This document shows, piece by piece, positions 56,303 to 60,063 of a stretch of DNA of 60,063 nucleotides. Origin of the DNA: Deltaproteobacteria bacterium (GTDB taxonomy: Bacteria; Myxococcota_A; JAADFL01); the NCBI GenBank assembly GCA_013152945.1, contig JAADFL010000107.1, positions 1-60,063 on the forward strand. Reading direction: 5' to 3'. Positions within the stretch are counted from its first letter, which is position 1; every line of letters begins with the position of its first letter. A program made the position numbers and the translations under genes. The notes under the pieces were generated by a model. That model ran no database searches and was not told the DNA's origin. It saw only the letters and a program-made list of their open reading frames with translations.

Positions 56303-58621
56303 TCACGTCCTGGTATGTGCTGTTTTCCCACCCTTGACTGCGGTATCCCTTTTTTTCTTATGCCCGGTTTTTGGGTTATACGAGCGCCTCTTCGGAGGAG
56401 GGTCTCCGAAGCCGCAAACAGGGCATCGCTTGAGTGTCTTACCCCTGGACATCCTGGTCAAGAGGTATGGACTGTTGCAATTTTCGCATGTCTCTTTTTT
56501 AGGGGATTCCCAGGTGGCAAACGTGCATTTCGGGTAGTTCGAACACCCCCAGAACCTGCGGCCACCCTTACTTCTCCGTTCAACAAGGAAGCCGTTGCAT
56601 CCATCCACCGGGCATGAAAAGCCGCTGTTGATTGGCTTCGTATTCCTGCAATTGGGATATGAGCTGCATGCAAGGAACTTTCCGAATCTTCCCTTTTTTA
56701 CGACCATTGGTGAGCCGCATTTTTCACATACTTCATCTGTTGTCTCAGGCTCCACGGCCTGAATCGTACCTGATTCATCCCTTTTGAATTCCTTGGTATT
56801 CTTACATTCAGGGTAACCGGAGCAGGCCAGGAACTTTCCGGCTTTTCCCCAGCGCACCACCATTGGTTTGCCGCATTTCTCGCACACAATGTCGGTTTTT
56901 TCCACTTCCTGCTTCAGGTTTTTCATGTCGGTACGGGCTTTTTCGACCGCCTCCTTGAAGTGGGAATAAAAATCCCGGAGCATTTGCTTCCAGTCGACGG
57001 CTCCCTCCTGCACCTTGTCGAGACGGTCTTCCATGCTGGCGGTAAAGCTGATGTCCATGATTTTAGGAAAGTTTTCGATGAGAAGTCCTGTGACCAGTTC
57101 TCCTAACTCGGTCGGATGGAAGCGGCCCTCTATTTTTTCCACATAACCCTTGTCTTGTATGGTGGACAGGATGGTCGCATATGTGGAAGGCCGGCCGATT
57201 CCCTTTTCTTCGAGTTCCTTTATCAGTGAGCTTTCAAGGTATCTTGGTGGAGGCTGGGTGAATTTTTGTTCTGAGATAATATCCTTGAGAACAAGGACCT
57301 GGCCGACTTCCACCTTCGGCAATCCTGTATTTTCCTGTTCTTCTTCCTCGTCTTTTCCCTCGACATAGAGAGTGGAGAATCCCGGGAAAGCCAGCACGGA
57401 TCCGGTGGCACGAAGTAAAAAGGCTCCACACGAGATATCGATGACTATCTGGTCGTACACGGCAGGCTTCATTTGACTTGCTACGAACCTTTTCCAGATG
57501 AGGGAGTAGAGTCTCATCTCATCCCGGGGCAACTTGCCTTTCAGGCTCTCCGGGCTTGCCGTCACAGATGTCGGGCGAATCGCCTCATGTGCATCCTGGG
57601 CCTTGTTCTTACTCTTGTAACGGACCGGTTTTTCCGGAAGGTATTCTTTACCAAGAGACTGCTCGATGAAAGATCTTGCTTCGGCTATTGCTGATTCAGA
57701 AACTCTTGTCGAGTCGGTCCTCATGTAGGTGATGAGTCCCATTGGTCCTTCACCCCCCACCTCGAGTCCCTCGTAGAGTCGTTGGGCCACACGCATTGTT
57801 CGCTTGGCTGTAAATCTAAGCTTGCGGGCAGCCTCCTGCTGCATCGTGCTGGTGATGAAAGGCGGTGGAGCTCTCCTGGTGCGTTTCTTTTTTTCCACGC
57901 GGGAAATTTTGAATTCACCTTTGCGAAGTGAGGCCACCACAAGGTCGGCCTTTTCCTTGTTTCCCGCTTTGAATTTCTTTCCATTCTCCAAAACGAGTCT
58001 GGCCTTGATTTCAGGTGGATTTGATGCATCGAGAAGAGCTGTTATAGTCCAATATTCTTCTGAAATAAAAGCCTTAATCTCTTCTTCGCGTTGAACCACG
58101 AGCCGCACCGCAACAGATTGCACGCGCCCTGCAGAGAGGCCCTGGCTAACTTTTCTCCAGAGCAGTGGGCTTATTTCGTATCCAACGAGTCTGTCCAGGA
58201 CTCGCCTGGCTTGTTGTGAATCATACTTGTTTTGGTCCAATGAGCCGGGTTTGCTGATAGCCTCCCGCACTGCCTTTGGGGTTACCTCGTGAAACAGTAC
58301 ACGGAAAACTTTGGAGTTTACCTTGGCGACTTCCTGGGCGATATGCCATGCAATGGCTTCACCCTCTCTGTCCGGGTCAGGGGCGAGGAGGACCTGGTCC
58401 GCCTTGGATGCCTCTTTTCTGATTTCGTCGAGGATTTTTTTCTTGCCGCGTATGACAACGTACTCCGGTTCGAAATCATTGTCTATATCCACACCCAGTC
58501 TTTTCCTGGGAAGGTCTTTGACGTGTCCTATTGAAGCCTTGACCTGGTGCCCCTTGCCCAAGTACTTGGATATGGTACGTGCCTTTGCCGGCGATTCGAC
58601 GACTATTAGAGATCTCGACAT
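56303..58621 (-). CDS. topA: DNA topoisomerase I
   Basis: Type IA topoisomerase that relaxes negative supercoils. 772 residues with GGAGG before ATG 58621. TOPRIM domain at the N-terminus (SLIVVESPAKARTISKYLG, APDPDREGEAIAWH) and the active-site tyrosine in GLITYMRTDSTRVS. The C-terminus has four Cys4 zinc-finger modules: CEKCGKPM with CSGYPECKN, CEKCGSPM with CSSYPNCRN, CPVDGC with CSNYPKC, and CENCNSPY with CPVCGFG. It ends with a basic tail. Confidence 0.97.
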   Translation of the reverse strand: MSRSLIVVESPAKARTISKYLGKGHQVKASIGHVKDLPRKRLGVDIDNDFEPEYVVIRGKKKILDEIRKEASKADQVLLAPDPDREGEAIAWHIAQEVAKVNSKVFRVLFHEVTPKAVREAISKPGSLDQNKYDSQQARRVLDRLVGYEISPLLWRKVSQGLSAGRVQSVAVRLVVQREEEIKAFISEEYWTITALLDASNPPEIKARLVLENGKKFKAGNKEKADLVVASLRKGEFKISRVEKKKRTRRAPPPFITSTMQQEAARKLRFTAKRTMRVAQRLYEGLEVGGEGPMGLITYMRTDSTRVSESAIAEARSFIEQSLGKEYLPEKPVRYKSKNKAQDAHEAIRPTSVTASPESLKGKLPRDEMRLYSLIWKRFVASQMKPAVYDQIVIDISCGAFLLRATGSVLAFPGFSTLYVEGKDEEEEQENTGLPKVEVGQVLVLKDIISEQKFTQPPPRYLESSLIKELEEKGIGRPSTYATILSTIQDKGYVEKIEGRFHPTELGELVTGLLIENFPKIMDISFTASMEDRLDKVQEGAVDWKQMLRDFYSHFKEAVEKARTDMKNLKQEVEKTDIVCEKCGKPMVVRWGKAGKFLACSGYPECKNTKEFKRDESGTIQAVEPETTDEVCEKCGSPMVVKKGRFGKFLACSSYPNCRNTKPINSGFSCPVDGCNGFLVERRSKGGRRFWGCSNYPKCTFATWESPKKETCENCNSPYLLTRMSRGKTLKRCPVCGFGDPPPKRRSYNPKTGHKKKRDTAVKGGKTAHTRT

Positions 58622-58643
58622 TCACTCCTCCTTGGTACAACTG

Positions 58644-59486
58644 TTAAAGACAGCCTTCGTAGTACCCGCCGGGAAGCCTTTTTATCAGGCCCTTTATTTC
58701 CAGGTCCAACAAGTATGACGAAGCAAGAGACACGTCCATACCCAGTCTCGCAGCCAGGTCACTGGTTTCGGCCGGCCTTTTCGATATGATTTCCACCATG
58801 GATCTTTGCTCCTTGGATAGGTTCGTCAATGCCGGATTTTCGTTCCATGTCATTCGAACTCCTGCAAACTCCTCGGGATCTTCCAGAATTTGCGCCCCTT
58901 GCCGGATAAGCATGTATATGCCCCTGCTTCCCGGCCTTCCTATCGGGCCAGGCACGGCGTATACAGGTTTACCCGCCTCTTTGGCAAGTCTTGCAGTAAT
59001 CAAGGCTCCGCTTTTCAAAGGGGCCTCCACGACCACGACCCTGGATGAGAGCGCAACTATGGTCTTGTTTCTTTTCGGGAAACACCATGGCCTGGGAGGT
59101 GCGTCATCCGGAAACTCGGAGATGACGGCCCCATTTCGAGCAATTCGTTCAAGAAGTTCCCGGTGTTCCTTGGAGGACGCGTACCCTATGCCCTGGCCAA
59201 GGACTGCAATAGTTCTACCCCCTGCATCCATTGCCGCGATATGTGCTGCCTGATCAATTCCCCGTGCAGCTCCTGAAATCAATGTTGTTCCCCGGCGAGC
59301 AAGTGCCCGGGCTATTTTTTGAGCCGTAGTTATCCCATAAGGGCTCGCCTTCCTTGTTCCAACTACCGCGACTCCGTCCCGGTCCCGGGCTTTGATTTCA
59401 CCCGCAACCGAAATTTTGGCAGGTACATCAGGGGTGTCCAGCAGGTTACATGGGTGCTTAGGATCTGATTTCGTAAGTAATGCCAT
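58644..59486 (-). CDS. dprA: DNA processing protein DprA (Smf)
   Basis: Loads RecA on incoming single-stranded DNA during natural transformation. From ATG 59486 it is 280 residues, short for the family because the N-terminal SAM-like domain is missing. The Rossmann-like core is complete: VAVVGTRKASPYG, SGAARGIDQAAH, FPKRNKTIVALS, ALITARLAKEAGKPVYAVPGP and the GSRG loop. A winged-helix domain follows. A TTG at 59525 is possible and an in-frame stop lies a few codons beyond it. It lies 22 bases before topA. Confidence 0.92.
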   Translation of the reverse strand: MALLTKSDPKHPCNLLDTPDVPAKISVAGEIKARDRDGVAVVGTRKASPYGITTAQKIARALARRGTTLISGAARGIDQAAHIAAMDAGGRTIAVLGQGIGYASSKEHRELLERIARNGAVISEFPDDAPPRPWCFPKRNKTIVALSSRVVVVEAPLKSGALITARLAKEAGKPVYAVPGPIGRPGSRGIYMLIRQGAQILEDPEEFAGVRMTWNENPALTNLSKEQRSMVEIISKRPAETSDLAARLGMDVSLASSYLLDLEIKGLIKRLPGGYYEGCL

Positions 59487-59977
59487 TCTTTGTTTCACGC
59501 TCCCAAGCAAGCAAATAGTTCCCAAACAGGACTTGTCTCAAGACCGGCATGCTTAACCACAGAAACCCTGTTCGTCAAGCCTGAAAAATACGTGCTGTTT
59601 GGACGGTTCCTGAAATTATGGTCTGTTTTCCGGTTTTCCGCTCGGAGATGGGAGCGCATTAACCTTGTTGTGTCCCCGGGAAGCACTCAATTGTTGCGTT
59701 TCAGAAAGGTCCTTCGTGCTTTTTCCAAGACAGGGCTACTCCAAACCAAAAAGAGATCCAAACAGAATTACATTAAAGCTGTTGCCAACAATATTTTACG
59801 CATATAGCGGCTCTTGAAGCGCCTTGCCCTTCCTCGAAATACCAGCAGGTATTACTTCGTTGTCGTACCCTGCCGGTTACTCCGATCGTTCCATCGAATG
59901 ATGAAAAAAATATCAGTAACGGCCCCGGTATCCGGAACAGAAAAAATACGGCACGCAATTTTTCGGCTTTATTTTTT
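59487..59977. other. Gene-free stretch upstream of dprA
   Basis: About 490 bases with only short frames that lack ribosome binding sites and recognisable products. No tRNA-like cloverleaf or clear promoter was seen. The dprA-topA-trmFO-xerC-hslV-hslU promoter is expected here or further right. Confidence 0.5.
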
Positions 59978-60063
59978 TTACTGTGCCGCCCTCATTACCA
60001 CGCGGTCGCCTTTTTCCAAGGCTCGCAGGCTTCTCGTTACCATGGCAGTGGCAGTTTTTGGAA
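59978..60063 (-). CDS. C-terminal end of an unidentified protein (cut by window edge)
   Basis: A minus-strand frame enters from the right edge and stops at TAA 59980-59978. 27 residues are visible (ATAMVTRSLRALEKGDRVVM then RAAQ), which look coding but are too few to identify. A SAF/FlgA-like or LysM-type ending is only a guess. Confidence 0.4.
   Translation of the reverse strand, partial: PKTATAMVTRSLRALEKGDRVVMRAAQ

Noticed and set aside
59490-59807. 105-residue plus frame right of dprA
   Set aside because: Basic, low-quality composition with no ribosome binding site and antisense to the dprA start; not convincing.

Overview
The window is a chromosomal replication-origin region of a Gram-negative bacterium. 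It most likely belongs to a lineage of the old class Deltaproteobacteria (Desulfobacterota/Myxococcota-type). The case rests on gene order (mnmE-mnmG-rsmG-parA-parB-bactofilin-atpF'-atpF-atpH-atpA-atpG-atpD-atpC on one arm, a separate atpZ-atpB-atpE block on the other, and dprA-topA-trmFO-xerC-hslV-hslU) and on family content: SurA/PpiC chaperones, lipoproteins, a DUF3467 protein, a CsgG-like outer-membrane protein and an AgmX-like C-terminus. Base composition is moderate, with a clearly AT-richer core around dnaA, dnaN and gyrB. No rRNA, tRNA, CRISPR array, insertion sequence or prophage was seen.

Layout. 1-2383 (+): end of an unknown gene, mraY and an L-threonine aldolase. 2346-10835 (-): lipoprotein, DEAD-box helicase, purF, a fused murF-alr, an inositol-monophosphatase family gene, a membrane protein and truA. 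11204-26702 (-): a long leftward array with F1 ATP synthase plus b/b' subunits, bactofilin, parB, parA, rsmG, mnmG, mnmE, two orphan small genes, yidC, yidD, rnpA and rpmH. 26703-28606: origin region, with DnaA boxes on both sides of dnaA. 27045-38224 (+): dnaA, dnaN, gyrB, a FabH-type synthase, gyrA, a TPR protein, and atpZ, atpB, atpE. 38281-45360 (-): uvrA, pdxA and three consecutive SurA/PpiC-type chaperones. 45554-47659 (+): M23 peptidase, an active-site-less rhodanese and a MauE-like membrane protein. 47656-49941 (-): polyprenyl synthase, DUF3467 and DUF1848. 50093-51589 (+): outer-membrane protein, followed by the remnant of an AAA_14-type ATPase. 51969-59486 (-): hslU, hslV, xerC, trmFO, topA and dprA. 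At the right edge is the end of one more leftward gene.

How it fits together. Genes on each side of the origin point away from it, so they are co-oriented with forks leaving about 26.7-28.6 kb. The window carries initiator and clamp (DnaA, DnaN), topology control (GyrA, GyrB, TopA), segregation (ParA, ParB and two perfect parS sites), dimer resolution (XerC), tRNA modification (MnmE, MnmG, TrmFO, TruA), membrane-protein insertion (YidC, YidD), and the whole ATP synthase split over the two arms. The points most worth a second look are: mnmE with no ATG/GTG/TTG start; a gyrA promoter whose spacer is alternating CG; parS next to the parA promoter; a tiny ORF overlapping the atpE start; a P-loop-dead AAA_14 fragment; two orphan small genes where jag/khpB would be expected; and three tandem periplasmic chaperones. 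I did not find an obvious new defence or mobile system.
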